Origin: Paguma larvata
Taxonomy: Eukaryota > Chordata > Mammalia > Carnivora > Viverridae
Length of the DNA stretch: 64,000 nt
Assembly (NCBI GenBank): GCA_030068075.1
Contig: CM057826.1
Coordinates: 68,917,312 to 68,981,311 of the forward strand
Direction of reading: 5' to 3'
The translations under genes and the position numbers were made by a program. How positions within the stretch are numbered: the stretch's first letter is position 1; each line of letters starts with the position of its first letter. Below the pieces are notes generated by a model. The model had not been told where the DNA came from, ran no database searches, and saw only the letters and a program-made list of their open reading frames with translations. Below are positions 34,828 through 46,182 of this stretch, piece by piece.

Positions 34828-34855
34828 CTATAAGTACACTTTTAAAATCCTCTGA

Positions 34856-34862
34856 CACACAC

Positions 34863-34900
<38 letters not shown>
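34856..34900. repeat. (CA)n microsatellite
   Basis: About 21 CA units with a single CG interruption near the start. Confidence 0.95.
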
Positions 34901-34903
<3 letters not shown>

Positions 34904-35160
34904 TATATAGCTCTGAGAAGACATGTAAATATTTGACAAAAAGTAGAATATCGAAAGTGGTGTTTTTATTCATAAAAATGAATGTACAAAATCCTAAGTG
35001 TTAGTAAATGGCACTCCTAAAATGTTTCAAGTATTTTCCATCCTACTCCAGGATTTAAAATGGAGTGTGAGCTGGCCACTTTCCTGGTTTGGGTTAGTAG
35101 GACTAATTCCTCAATAGCTTTTTCTCTGCAGATAATTTTTCATATGAAATGGCATTCCCT

Positions 35161-35386
35161 GGGCATCTGGGGCACCTGGGTGACTGAGTGGGTTAAGCGT
35201 CTGACTTCAACTCAGGTCGTGATCTCATGGCTTGTGAGTTCAAGCCCTGCATCAGGCTCTGTGCTGAAAGCTCAGAGCCTGGAACCTGCTTCAGATAGTG
35301 TGTCTTTCTCTCTCTGCCCCTTTCCCATTCACGCTCTGTCTCTCTCTCTCAAAAATAAATAAACCTTAAATTTTTTTTTTTAAAAA
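35161..35386 (+). mobile_element. can-SINE
   Basis: GGGGCACCTGGGTGACTGAG head, CT tract and AATAAATAAACCTTAAA tail. The target-site duplication is GAAATGGCATTCCCT against GAAATGGCATTTCTT (35146-35160 and 35387-35401). Eight bases (GGGCATCT) precede the canonical head; this may be an extra partial head or local sequence. Confidence 0.93.
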
Positions 35387-35401
35387 GAAATGGCATTTCT
35401 T

Positions 35402-35909
35402 CAATGGCCTCCATTACTATGACTGACAGAGTATATGTAGCAAGGTGGCTGATATGCCACCACAGTATAAGAAGCAGTGTTCCAGTATAACCATTTTTGA
35501 AGTGGTGGCAGGTCTGAATCAAATTAGCATACAAAGGAGAACAATCTCTTTCCTAGGTACTGCTTTCTCTTCCTTTCAAAGTAGCTATAGTAAGAGCTCG
35601 TCTGGCATTTTGCAGTTTTTGTCTCCCTCATTTGAGTCAGAATTAAGGAGCAGGTAAGATAATATTGCCATTCTATATATTTGATATGGATGCGGAATGG
35701 TGTTAGTTATTAATTTAGCCTCCAGAACTTATTATCTGAGATTCCTGAGGATACCCTCACAGAAAAACACAAACTGAAGTAAAAGGCTATTTGCTCCAGT
35801 TCACAAGATAGTATGTCATGTTATCACAACTACTTGGTAAATGACTAACACGTAACTAAAGAGGAGTTATAATAATGACACTGGCATTTACCTTTGTTTG
35901 GACACTTCT

Positions 35910-35944
<35 letters not shown>

Positions 35945-36085
35945 ATAAAAGTTCTTCTATAGAGAGAGCCAATACTTAATAATAACTTAGGCCATCCCAC
36001 AGCTTTCATAAATTATGCCCATTTCCTTATTTGTAAAAATATAACTTTATTTCCATTAACATCTTTACGCAGCTATCATTCCTAT
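35402..36085. other. Unique DNA with T-rich run
   Basis: No gene recognised. A T-rich stretch (35909-35943) with TTTG repeats is the only notable feature. Confidence 0.35.
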
Positions 36086-36089
36086 TAAT

Positions 36090-36175
36090 ACATTCATGAA
36101 GCAACTAAGTGTGTTACGGAATTTGAACCAAGGTCTGCTTATTTCAAAGTCATGAAACATACTAACCTTTGGAAA
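36090..36175 (+). mobile_element. Possible MIR fragment
   Basis: 'gaatttgaaccaaggtctgc' followed by a weak match to the MIR end. Short and diverged. Confidence 0.35.
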
Positions 36176-36249
36176 TTGCTGCAAAGATTAAAATAAATAC
36201 ATATTTTAGTAATATGAAGATCATCACGGTGAGTGTTGTTACTTATAAC

Positions 36250-36457
36250 ACCTAACCCCAGTAACTCTGATATTGCTTATTTCCTTTACAGTACTTAACA
36301 CAATCTGAAAATTTTGATAATATATTATTGATCTCTATTTTTTTCTCTCTTCCCTTGAGGGCAGGGACTTTGTGGTTTGTCTTATTCATCACTGTATTCC
36401 CATTACCTAGAGCATTTCTTAGCACCAGGAAAGTGCTTAATTCGTTTTGGTTGAATT
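36250..36457 (+). mobile_element. L2 3' end
   Basis: TTGAGGGCAGGGACTTTGTG, 'tcatcactgtattcccatta', 'agcaccaggaaagtgctta' and 'ttggttgaatt' give the well-known L2 3' end in order. Confidence 0.85.
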
Positions 36458-36828
36458 TTAAAAGATACTTTAATGGAAGAAAATTTCAAATTTAATTCAT
36501 TCTTAGAGTTCCATAAATCTTATATTGTTTTAATTAGAGGCAATTAAAATCTATGTTTTAATGGTAATAAGACACAATATCCTGAGAATTAAAAAAAATA
36601 TGTTCTAAAGATCTGATAAGGAAAGTATTAAAATTTTATTTTTAATAATAGGTATATTTATTATTTTTAAATATTTATTAAATATTATTTAATATCTCAA
36701 GATATTATCTTAATATCTATAACACCTATTTATATAAACTTGGGCAGGTCATTTGACTTTTAGGATCCCCATTTCCTTGAGAATAAATTTAGGTACATAT
36801 ATTTTCTCTAAAATTCTAATATTATAAT

Positions 36829-37013
36829 CAGGGCGCCTGGGTGTCTGAGTTGGTTGAGTGTCCGATTCTTGATTTTGGCTCTGGTCATAATTCCAGGGTC
36901 ATGGGATTGAGCCCCTGTGTTGGGCTCCATGCTGACCGTGGGCTGCTTGAGATTTTCTCTCTTCTTCGCCCTATCCCCCTCTCGCCTGCTCATGTGCTCT
37001 CTCTAAAATAAAT
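36829..37013 (+). mobile_element. can-SINE, divergent subfamily, perfect 19-bp TSD
   Basis: GGGCGCCTGGGTGTCTGAGT head; the central part differs from other copies here ('gattcttgattttggctctg', 'ggctgcttgagattttctct'), resembling an older can-SINE subfamily shared with dog-like carnivores. The target-site duplication AAAATTCTAATATTATAAT is identical on both sides (36810-36828 and 37014-37032). Confidence 0.95.
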
Positions 37014-37032
37014 AAAATTCTAATATTATAAT

Positions 37033-38147
37033 TAAATAGTTAGCTCGTGCATCACTCTTTTGTATGCCACCACCTCTCTCTGTCTCAGTTTCTCAAGGAT
37101 AAAATAAGTTTCAGGGTTCCCGTCCTTTCTGACAATTTGGTGTACAGTGAAAGTGACATAAAGTGAGTGGAAGGAAAGTACCATGAAATACATCAACAAG
37201 AAATGTTTTCATTTTCACACTGCAAGAAATAAGTTATGGATAAATTTTGTTTACTTGATTCTTAGGCAACCTCTCTTTAAAACAACCTCAAACAATGCAG
37301 TTTTCCTGATGTGATCTATGTTTGTCAATAAATCCCATTTGTGTATAATTTAATAAAGACAATAACTGTTTTTCTCTCTCCTCAACCCCTCAAATACTGA
37401 TGGTACTTTGTAAGTGACTTAACCTATCTAACAGGCATAAAGTAATAATAAAAATAATAATAGCTTAAAAATAACTAATATTTATTAAGTGATTATTTTA
37501 AACTAATTAAAATGCATACCACTTAATTCACAACATGAAACTAATTATTTGATGTATTTTCCTGAAATAATATTTGTAGACACTTAGTAATACTGGTTTT
37601 ACTTTTCAGTATAAAAGGAATATATTTGTTCAACTATTGACTACATGGGATATAAAAAAACATGTGATATCTGCATATTAATGAATGACTGTCACAGGGT
37701 TCCTGAGTATGTATTTTTAGAACATACTTGCTGTTGCTTTTACAATACGAATTGAATAATTTAGCTCTTTCATTCACACCAGTTCCATTGGAATATATAA
37801 CAGTGAATTGATTAAGTTTTAACCTAATTATTTTTGTTACTCATTAAACAATATTTAAGTCATTTTTACTGTATAAAAATTTATCAAATATCCACATTGC
37901 TGATTTTTATCTGTAACCATTTAACTTATCAGACATAAAATCTACTGTAATTTCACTCTATAACATTGAACCTATTTCTCATCAAACTCAAAAAAATATT
38001 TTAAGTGAAAAACACACGACCTCTGTGCCAACAAAGCCCTCTCATTCACTTTTGGCTTCTCCCACATTTTCCCATGATGTTACATATTATATAATTTATA
38101 AGGTGAGTCACTTATCTGAGAACCCTTATAACAACACAGGTGCAGCA
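37033..38147. other. Unique A/T-rich DNA
   Basis: 1.1 kb without a recognised repeat or exon. Confidence 0.35.
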
Positions 38148-38347
38148 GCACCTGGGTGGCTCAATTGGTTAAGCATCCGACTTCAGCTCAGGTCATGATC
38201 TCAGGGTTCATGAGTTTTAGCCTCACATTGGGGTCTCTGCTGTCAGAGGGGAGCCTGGTTTGGAATCTCTGCTCCCCTCTCTCTATGCCCCTTCCCAGCT
38301 TATGGTTTCTCTTTCTCTCTCAAAACAAATAAGTAAACATTAAAAAA
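38148..38347 (+). mobile_element. can-SINE
   Basis: GCACCTGGGTGGCTCAATTG head, ACTTCAGCTCAGGTCATGAT, then CT-rich tract and AAACAAATAAGTAAACATT tail. No clear target-site duplication. Confidence 0.9.
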
Positions 38348-39299
38348 TATTATCATTGCATTTTTGTTTTATGATGCCCTAATTACTCACAGCACTATAG
38401 TTGTAATTATAATGTGAAGAGTGTAGCTGTCATCCGATAAAATGTGCTGTATGCAAACTCATAAGAGAAGAGTCCATAGGAGTAGGCAAACTAGAAAGCA
38501 ATAGAAATGAGTTCTTTAGATGCCTCTGTCATCCTCAAAATGGTTTCTGAAGAAATATTGAATACTACATGTAGTTTATTTTTTGACAATCTATTTAGTG
38601 ACCTAATTTTTCATACTTCATGAAATAACAGTGCACTCTCTGTTGCCATAAAAAGAATGATATTCTTTACTACATGAGGATCGCATACGTCACTGTATGC
38701 ATGTAAAACAGGGTCAAGAATTGTGATAATTTTAGGTGAAATAATTGATTTGGAACTTTATTCATAAAAATTAATATATTTTAAAATGAAGAAAAATAAT
38801 TACCTGAAGATCATACCTAAATTCTTAAAATGAATAAAATATATGTATTGTACTTCAGGCTGATGCAAGGCAAAACAATGTATTCAGTGGACTCGAACAA
38901 TAAATTGAGGAAAATGAACATTTTTTTACTTGAAATACCTAAATTTTGTTTTTAAAAATGGTTTTGCTTTGTTGCATTGAACACTCCTTGTTCCTTAATC
39001 TTTTATTAGATTCCTTATCAATCTAATCAGTGACATTATATCCATAAACTATGTCTCCACAGTTCTGTTTCAAAGATGCTGAACACGTTGAATTTGTCCT
39101 ATTGGACTCAGGAAGAAATATATGTATATATGTCAAGTTACATAAATTTTTAGCAGCCTGAAATATTTATAATGGTCAAACTTTGATTTTTATGTGTTGA
39201 TATGATGGAAGGTTGTTTTATTTGTATTGTTTTTCAAACCGTGCTTTCCATGTGATTTTTCTATTGGTTTAGAAAAAGGATTATTTATCTTTTAGATGG
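38348..39299. other. Repeat-free unique DNA
   Basis: No SINE, LINE or LTR recognised. With the next block it forms about 2.3 kb lacking insertions in an otherwise insertion-rich window. Confidence 0.4.
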
Positions 39300-40340
39300 T
39301 ATTAAATTAACATGCTTCCCATCAAAGAAGAAAAAAGAGCAAGCCACTAAAGTATATTCTGTTTCATTGACATCTTCTGTAGCCTAAAATATACATTCAA
39401 ACAGCAGTTGGAAATGTCAACTGCATTTGACACTGGCCAATTGATGAAAATGGTTTGTCCTGTTGACTTAACTTTCACAATTAGACCTGTTCACCATGGC
39501 TCCTGCCTAGTGTGCTTTTAGTTACAGTGACCTGCGCTATTACAAGAAATGAGTTTTGGAAATGGTCTTTATCCTCCCAAATAAAGTTAGTGCATCCAGA
39601 TTTGGAAACTGACAGCAGTAATATTCCCCAGCTAAAGCTGGAGCTTAGCCCTGTTATACTTATTAAAAAGCCTATTCATACAAATTAAATCCATTCCATA
39701 TCCTGGCCTCTGATGACAGCTCCATTTTTTTCCTTGTCTGGTTTGAATTACCTCAAGTCTGTACCCAGAAAGAATTTATCCCTTTCAAGAGACTTCTCCA
39801 AGCCTATAATAAATTCACATGGGTCGTACCATCAATGTAGTGAATTTGCATTATTATTTCATTATGAGTAGGAAAGAAAGCGGATTAGATCTCTTCCAGC
39901 ATTGGCAGAGCCTAATTCAACCTGAACACATGATTAAAGCTGGCATTTATGACTATAACTGTCAAAGAAAACTAATTGTAAACTGAGAGCTGTGGGTAAT
40001 TACAGCTTTTGGTATTAAACCATTTCTCTCCTATTTATCACAGAACCAACTACAGACTTTACTACTGTTTGCGTTTAGTTGTCTGATTACTATGAACCTA
40101 CTTATGCAAATGAAAATTGATTTATATTCTCAAATTAAGGGCTCTGTGTAGGCTTAAGTTCAATCATGCTTTGGTATGTGTATTTTACTTTTTCTTTAAT
40201 TTTTTTTCCCTTAGAAAAAGTGAAGTGACACTAGTACCGCTGTTCTGAGACATTGCACTTGGCACTGTTTTAATTACAAACCTTGAAGCAGCTGCCTGAT
40301 AATCAGTTTGACACATATACTATTTAAACTATCTTTTAAG
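39300..40340. promoter_or_regulatory. Candidate conserved non-coding regulatory block
   Basis: A repeat-free segment with balanced composition and a dense set of developmental factor motifs. It has two perfect POU octamers, ATTTGCAT (39844-39851) and ATGCAAAT (40104-40111), and a homeodomain-type TAATTA (39997-40002) inside an inverted repeat, with a further TAATTG at 39973-39978. There is also a near-palindrome GCTAAAGCTGGAGCTTAGC (39631-39649). No coding frame runs through it. Lack of transposon insertions plus motif density is typical of deeply conserved enhancers. Conservation itself was not tested, so this is an inference. Confidence 0.4.
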
Positions 40341-40512
40341 AGATGTAAAAAAATTATGCCCTATTAGTTGCACATATATATGATAATGGTTTTAGAACCA
40401 GGTATGTACATGTTAATATATTTTATGTTTATAGGTATTTACATGGGTATGAATAATTATGCACATAGAAAATACACACATATAACTATGTATATAGAAA
40501 GATATGTATACT

Positions 40513-40547
40513 ACACATACATACATACATACATACATACATACATA
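40513..40547. repeat. (ATAC)n microsatellite
   Basis: About eight ATAC units, then ATAAGC. A likely variable tetranucleotide. Confidence 0.92.
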
Positions 40548-40639
40548 AGCATTAAATGCATGCACATGCACACATAGGTATATATCACCATTGAACATTA
40601 TAAGCCTTTAATTATGTAACAAATATTTATAATATTATG

Positions 40640-40790
40640 GGAAGCAGTATGGGGTAGTAGGTAACCATGTAAAACACACCTATGTAGAATTCAATACCAA
40701 TTTTTCCGTTTGCCAGCTTTGTACATGGGTACAATTTCCTCATTTCAAAATTATCTAGACTAACTTACATTCAGTAACTGCTCAATGTGA
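40640..40790 (+). mobile_element. MIR SINE
   Basis: 'gaagcagtatggggtagtag' (MIR start), 'ccagctttgtacatgggta', CAATTTCCTCATTTCAAAAT and 'cagtaactgctcaatg' follow MIR order. Confidence 0.65.
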
Positions 40791-41645
40791 GCTTTTAGCT
40801 AGTTTTATGCCATTTTTGTGACAGTGAATCGCTGTGTACGAATTTGTGTGGCAATGTATTTTAAGGTGGAAATATAATAGTGATAGGTATAATTCAACTA
40901 TATGCTTCAATTTTATGGGACAGTTGTAATTCATAAAATTGTATTCAGAAAAGGCAATTACTTAAAAGCTTAAGTAGCAGAATTTAATTTTTATAACTGT
41001 GAAAATCACTTATGAATAATAAATTACACATCAAAGGAAAAAAAAATAATTTCTTTTGTCTAGTGCCCTGGTTTTCAGTTCAGGGAATAGTTTCACTGAA
41101 TCATATGAAATATTACTGATAATGAGTGAAATGAATTATATGTTGATAAGAATGGGCTATTTTAAAATATCAAACAGTGGGAAGTGTTGCTATTAGGGAA
41201 ATTAATAGTTATAGTAGGCACGGAAACTCCATTGACACTTGGATGTTAGGAAACAAAATGTTTCATTGAGAAAAAGCAAAAATATTCTGAAAATGGGATG
41301 TGTCATTCAGCCCAATTATCAGAATTGAATTTTATCACTTTTAAAGGTCAATAAATATAATATTTTATTCATAATCACTCAGCAATATGAAACTAGAACC
41401 ATGGACTGTGAGATTCCTTAACTGTACCAGGTTTTGATATTTAATCTACTCAATAAATATGAATGATTCAAATCATTCCTACAATGAAAAGTAATGGTAT
41501 TAGTTTAAAATCAACTTCAGATGACATATGCAATAGTTAAACATGTAGACTTTTGAATCAAGAACTGTTTTTCTTATCCTTTTCTTTTTCTTTGTGAAAT
41601 AAAAGGCCTTTTAAAATTATCATTGGTTTCATGACCCTACTGATA
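40791..41645. other. Unique A/T-rich DNA
   Basis: Nothing recognised. Confidence 0.35.
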
Positions 41646-42011
41646 AGTCTTTGTGTTGATGTATTACCTTTCCATATCTGTGCATGAACATAAATATTTT
41701 GGCAGTTACATTAATTGTGCACATACGTTGTGTGGGCCGCTTTTTCACTTATAACTACTTCATAAACACTAATTCATGTTTTTACATAATCTCTATATCA
41801 TCATTTAAGTGACCTCTTAAAATGTCATTCAATCAATATGCCAGTATTGATATTAATATCAATAATTTACTTAAACTTGCCTTACATTTGTGAGACATTT
41901 AGGCTGTTTTAAAATTACTATGTATGGAGACCACTAAGAAGACCTCAGAGCATACTTCCTTACTTCGATTATTTACTTAGGCTTAAATATTTGGAATCAT
42001 ATTGCATTTTT
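41646..42011 (-). mobile_element. Old L1 fragment, antisense (tentative)
   Basis: 'gtgagacatttaggctgttt' and 'cttaaatatttggaatcata' resemble the antisense of an old L1 3' region (the 'gaattgctgggtcaaagg' neighbourhood). It would continue after the SINEs at 42456-42560. Confidence 0.35.
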
Positions 42012-42025
42012 AAAAATGTTTGTCT

Positions 42026-42234
42026 GGGGCGCCTGGGTGGCTCAGTCGGCTGAGCGTCCAACTTCGGCTCAGGTCATGATCTCGCGGTCTGTGAGTTCGA
42101 GCCCCGCGTCGGGCTCTGTGCTAACAGCTGAGAGCCTGGAGCCTGCTTCGGATTCTGTGTCTCCCTCTCTCTCTGCCCCTCCCCCACTCATACTCTGTCT
42201 CTCTCTGTCTCAAAAATAAATAAACATTAAAAAA
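42026..42234 (+). mobile_element. Young can-SINE, near consensus
   Basis: GGGGCGCCTGGGTGGCTCAG head; CpG-bearing ATCTCGCGGTCTGTGAGTTC and GAGCCCCGCGTCGGGCTC; CT tract; AATAAATAAACATTAAAA tail. Target-site duplications AAAAATGTTTGTCT (42012-42025) and AAAAAGTTTGTCT (42235-42247) lie in the T-rich tail of the older reverse SINE that follows. Confidence 0.97.
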
Positions 42235-42247
42235 AAAAAGTTTGTCT

Positions 42248-42436
42248 GTTTGTTTGTTTGTTTATTTAGAGAAGCATGAGTGGGGAGGGGCAGAGAGAAA
42301 GGGAGAGAGAGAATCCGAAGCAGGCTCCATGCTCAGCGCAAAACCCAACTCAGAACTTAATTTCATGACCAGGAGATCACGACCTGAGCTGATATCAAGT
42401 CAGACTTTCAACCGACTGAGTCACCCAGGCACCCCT
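42248..42436 (-). mobile_element. Older can-SINE hosting the young one
   Basis: Reverse orientation: (GTTT)n tail, GGGGAGGGGCAGAGAGAAAG, GCAGGCTCCATGCTCAG, and head antisense GAGTCACCCAGGCACCCC. Its own target-site duplication brackets both SINEs: GGAATCATATTGCATTTTT (41993-42011) and GGAATTAGATTACATTTTT (42437-42455). The young SINE therefore entered its tail later. Confidence 0.93.
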
Positions 42437-42559
42437 GGAATTAGATTACATTTTTGAAAGGTGGGAGACTACCTATAGTTTTCAAATTTTTCCCATATTA
42501 TTCTATAAAGGGATGGTATAAGCAATAAGGCTTTTCCTAACAACATTAGAGAGTTAATT

Positions 42560-44795
42560 TGGTTTTATTTTTATTATTTTGTTAATTTGTCAATGGTATA
42601 TAAACATTAAAATTCATTCCAAGTGTTAGGTGAAAGACCAAAGATAACAAATCAATAATTATAAAAACAAGTTCATTCTTTGTGTATACATTAAATGACA
42701 TCTAGTTGTTTGGTCTTTACTTTCTGACAGCTTGCACTTTGCTTATGGGTCCTGAAGGACTACTGATAAATAAATTTTGCTTGCATATCAGAAGTCTTAA
42801 TTTCATAATAAAATGACAACCTGAGTCACCATGTCTGATGGAAACAACTTTTCTCAGGAAGGAATAAAAGCTTCACTACATACAACAATTAGTTTCTTTA
42901 ACTGAAGTTAAAGTGATGATATATTTTAACATGTGCTTTTTCTCTTGTAGAGGAAAACACTTTAGTCAATGTACAAACATCATTAACTTAAACCTTATAC
43001 ACTAAGTAGCTCAAAACATAGATACATATTTCCTGACATATTTTCTAATTCAGATCATGGTATGCCTACATGAAAATTATTGCCCAATAGAGCTAGCATC
43101 ACTTTGAATGAGAGAAACAATTTTTTTTCTCAATGATGTCATCATAAATTTTTGTAATTTGGTGATGATTTAGTAACAGAATTTTCACCTGAAAATAATT
43201 CTCAGATGAACTTTAAATTTTCTACAAGAAATAAATTCCAGTGTAGAATTATGTTTCTTTCTTGTAACAAAAACATTTCTAGAATCTCCTCTCATGAATG
43301 TAAAATGCCAGTGTTTGTAGTGTCAGATGAAATTTTTGAAAGTGTTACTCAACATTTGTATACACATTAAGTAATCTTATTAGATATTTTGTTAGAAACA
43401 CAAATCTTTACCATTTTTATTCATTGATCATCATTAATGATGTCCTGTAGGTGAGTATATTGATATGCAAAGAAGCTACTCGTGTAAACCAGGATATAAA
43501 AAAGAGTAAAATGGAAAATATTTTATAGATTTGCTTGTGTTCTCAAGAATATATGAACATAATTTCTCACAGAATGCAATATATATAATCAGGGATTGCT
43601 GCACTCAAGAGGAGTAATATATCATTGCTCAGTTCAAAGCCCATTTTTACTGCATTTAGGAATAGAAAGTATATAACCAAAATAAGAGTAAGAAAAACTG
43701 AAGCCCCAAAACACTGAACAGAATTCTGAGAATTTAGCAAGTCTTAAATGACAGTGACTAAAAATCTACTATAATATACAGATAAGAAGATTCATTTATG
43801 CTCAACGTATGGAGGTCAGTGTAACACGGACTAAGTGGTATTCATAGTGGATATCAGAACTCTTGGTGCATTGGGTTGCATTAAGGACTGGAGACTACAC
43901 ACCAAAACTTTAGTTTTTGTCCTTTACTCTAGAAGCAAATTTAAATAAAATCTTTCCTAAAGAGAGCCTTAGTATTACAGGGATTTGACAGGATAGTAAG
44001 AACCATGAAACTATTTTCTTTTGCTATTTTCTTACTTTTATTTAACAGTAATATGTGTCAAAATAATATACCTTAAAAAGCCCTCTACCTTTATTTTAGT
44101 GCCAATTGCCACCAAAAGCACTTGTGCCTTCATAATGCAAATTCTTAAAGACACAAACTACAGAAGACTTATTTTCTGAGGAGGGCAAAAGAGGGTATCT
44201 ACCCCAGGGAAACAATGTGTATTTAAATAACATATTTGCTTACTTAATCCCTTAAATAGGGGCATTAAATAAACAAATATATTCTGGAACAAATACCAGT
44301 TGTTCCCTTTGTTTTGGGATACAAATACTATGCCTTTATTCTTTAGGCAGGATAATAGAAATCCTTCTTTGACAAACACAGCATCCTAAGAGAAAATATA
44401 CTGGGGATTTCCAGCTAGATACTTGACAGCAAAGTCCATTTGATAAGCCCCACATATGTGCTTAGAGCTTCCAGTTGGCTTTATAGCATCTTACTGTTAA
44501 ATATGAGATGGTAAGAAAGGATCAAAATACAAATAAGGAAAGTTAAGAGCAAAAGAATTAAAGACAAAATTAATTAAAAATAAACTATTACTCAGTAATA
44601 TGTTTCTGGAAGCTACCAGCTTGGAGACAGGAGCCAACTGTTAATATCTTCTCCCTACTCTGCATTTAGTGAATCTATGTTAGTACATTGAAATTTACCA
44701 CAGTGGAAGTATTTACACCATTGAAAGTGGCTAACTCTAAAAATACAATGCTACTGAAACGGCACAACTAAAGGGAGACAAGAGGCCACACGGTG
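42560..44795. other. Unique A/T-rich DNA
   Basis: 2.2 kb in which I recognise no repeat family, exon or structured RNA. Short frames on both strands have no motif. Confidence 0.4.
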
Positions 44796-44799
44796 GAAG

Positions 44800-46180
44800 G
44801 TAAGAGGTTCAGAGAGGTGGTTTGGTAGATAAATGGATCACAGGTGCTGAGGAGAGTAAGGAGTTCTGGTGTGTGAGAGACAGGGAGGTAGGAATAGGGG
44901 ATTGCACAAGGAAAACACTTCCCCAAAGCCATTGATTTGGTAGATGAGAAGGACGGATTAATGAGTTTTTATAACAGTATGGCTGAAAGAACAGATGGAG
45001 TTTTAGAGGTCCGAGGTGTGGCTGGTGTGGAGACCTGAGGATGCTGCAGTGCTCCTGAGGAGGAGGAGGGCAGATAGCCTGGGGAGCAGATGTGACTGGG
45101 GGATCTCCTGGGATGCACCAGGAGGAAAGATTCCCCTTTTTTTGGAGAGCATCTGGGAGATGTGGCATTGCTTCTCCAAGGACAAAAGAGCTGGTGAACA
45201 CCAGTTCCATCCCCCACCCCTCAGCAAAGGCACAGACACACTTGCTGAGGGCAGGTAACCTAGACGCTGGCTCTTTGTTGAACTTTAATCCAAACTCCAT
45301 ACCCCTGTGCTTTGGTGCAACTGCCCTTCTGGGACAAACTTGCATTAGTCTCAGTGCAATAAAAACTTCCCCCAGAGGACTAGCACGAGTCCCCTCCATG
45401 CCAGGTCCCTAAAGTTCGGAGTTTAAAACTCAGTCAGCCTGCTTGAGAAAGAGCTCTAGGTACACTGTGCTGCCAGGTGGGCAGGCGGCCTTGGCAGACA
45501 AGGTCAAGTCAGATATCTGAGGGATGTCAGGGACACACAAGGGGCAATTGTTTGCTCTTCTGGGAGGGCTTCCTGGACAGTGACAGCTGCAAACCCCCCT
45601 CTCCAGGAAGCTGGCTTGCTGCATTTCTCTACCCTGCCCCTCAGCATAAACTAACCAGGAAGCAGCATAGCAACAACGCTGCTGGCCTAAACCTCCTCCA
45701 CCGAGTGCTGCCCCCCTATTCCCATCCCCCCTTCCCATGCTCTGCTGATGCTGCTTTCTTCAGATGAGTGTGCTGAGAACTACAACAGCAAGCCCCCCCC
45801 AACAAGAAGACCAGCACAAATGCCCCACATGCACCGAGCCTACTGACCACAGAGTTCTGGAAAGCTCCAGCTTTAGTGGAAATAGCATCGGGGGGTCTCT
45901 TTTAACAAGCAGACCAGAGCACATCTAGTTAAAACTCACCACACTCTGGACAAGGTCCAAACACTTCTCACTGCAGGCAAGGAGAAACTCTGCAGAGGAC
46001 TGCAGTGAGGGAAAGAACAGCCAAAACAGAGCAGCACAGTGAACACGGCATATACCAGAGACACTTCCTGAATCATCAGGCCCTGGAGAGTATACGACCT
46101 CTTCTTTATAAAGTCCTTCCCATCAGGAGTAGGAAATATAACATGCTTTCCTAACACAGAGAAGAAGACAGAACGAGACA
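44800..46180 (+). promoter_or_regulatory. L1 5' UTR / internal promoter region
   Basis: G+C-rich relative to the window, preceding the ORF1 region, and homologous to the L1 5' UTR piece at 13.8-14.4 kb. Mammalian L1 5' UTRs hold the internal Pol II promoter and often an antisense promoter. Two antisense open frames lie here: 196 codons at 44809-45399, the longest in the window, and 102 codons at 45430-45738. The latter aligns with an antisense frame in the other L1 copy. Confidence 0.7.
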
Positions 46181-46182
46181 AA

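Noticed and set aside
33400..34960. Full provirus around the solo LTR
   Set aside because: No second LTR, primer-binding site or gag/pol/env-like sequence on either side; the 4-bp duplication directly borders the single LTR.
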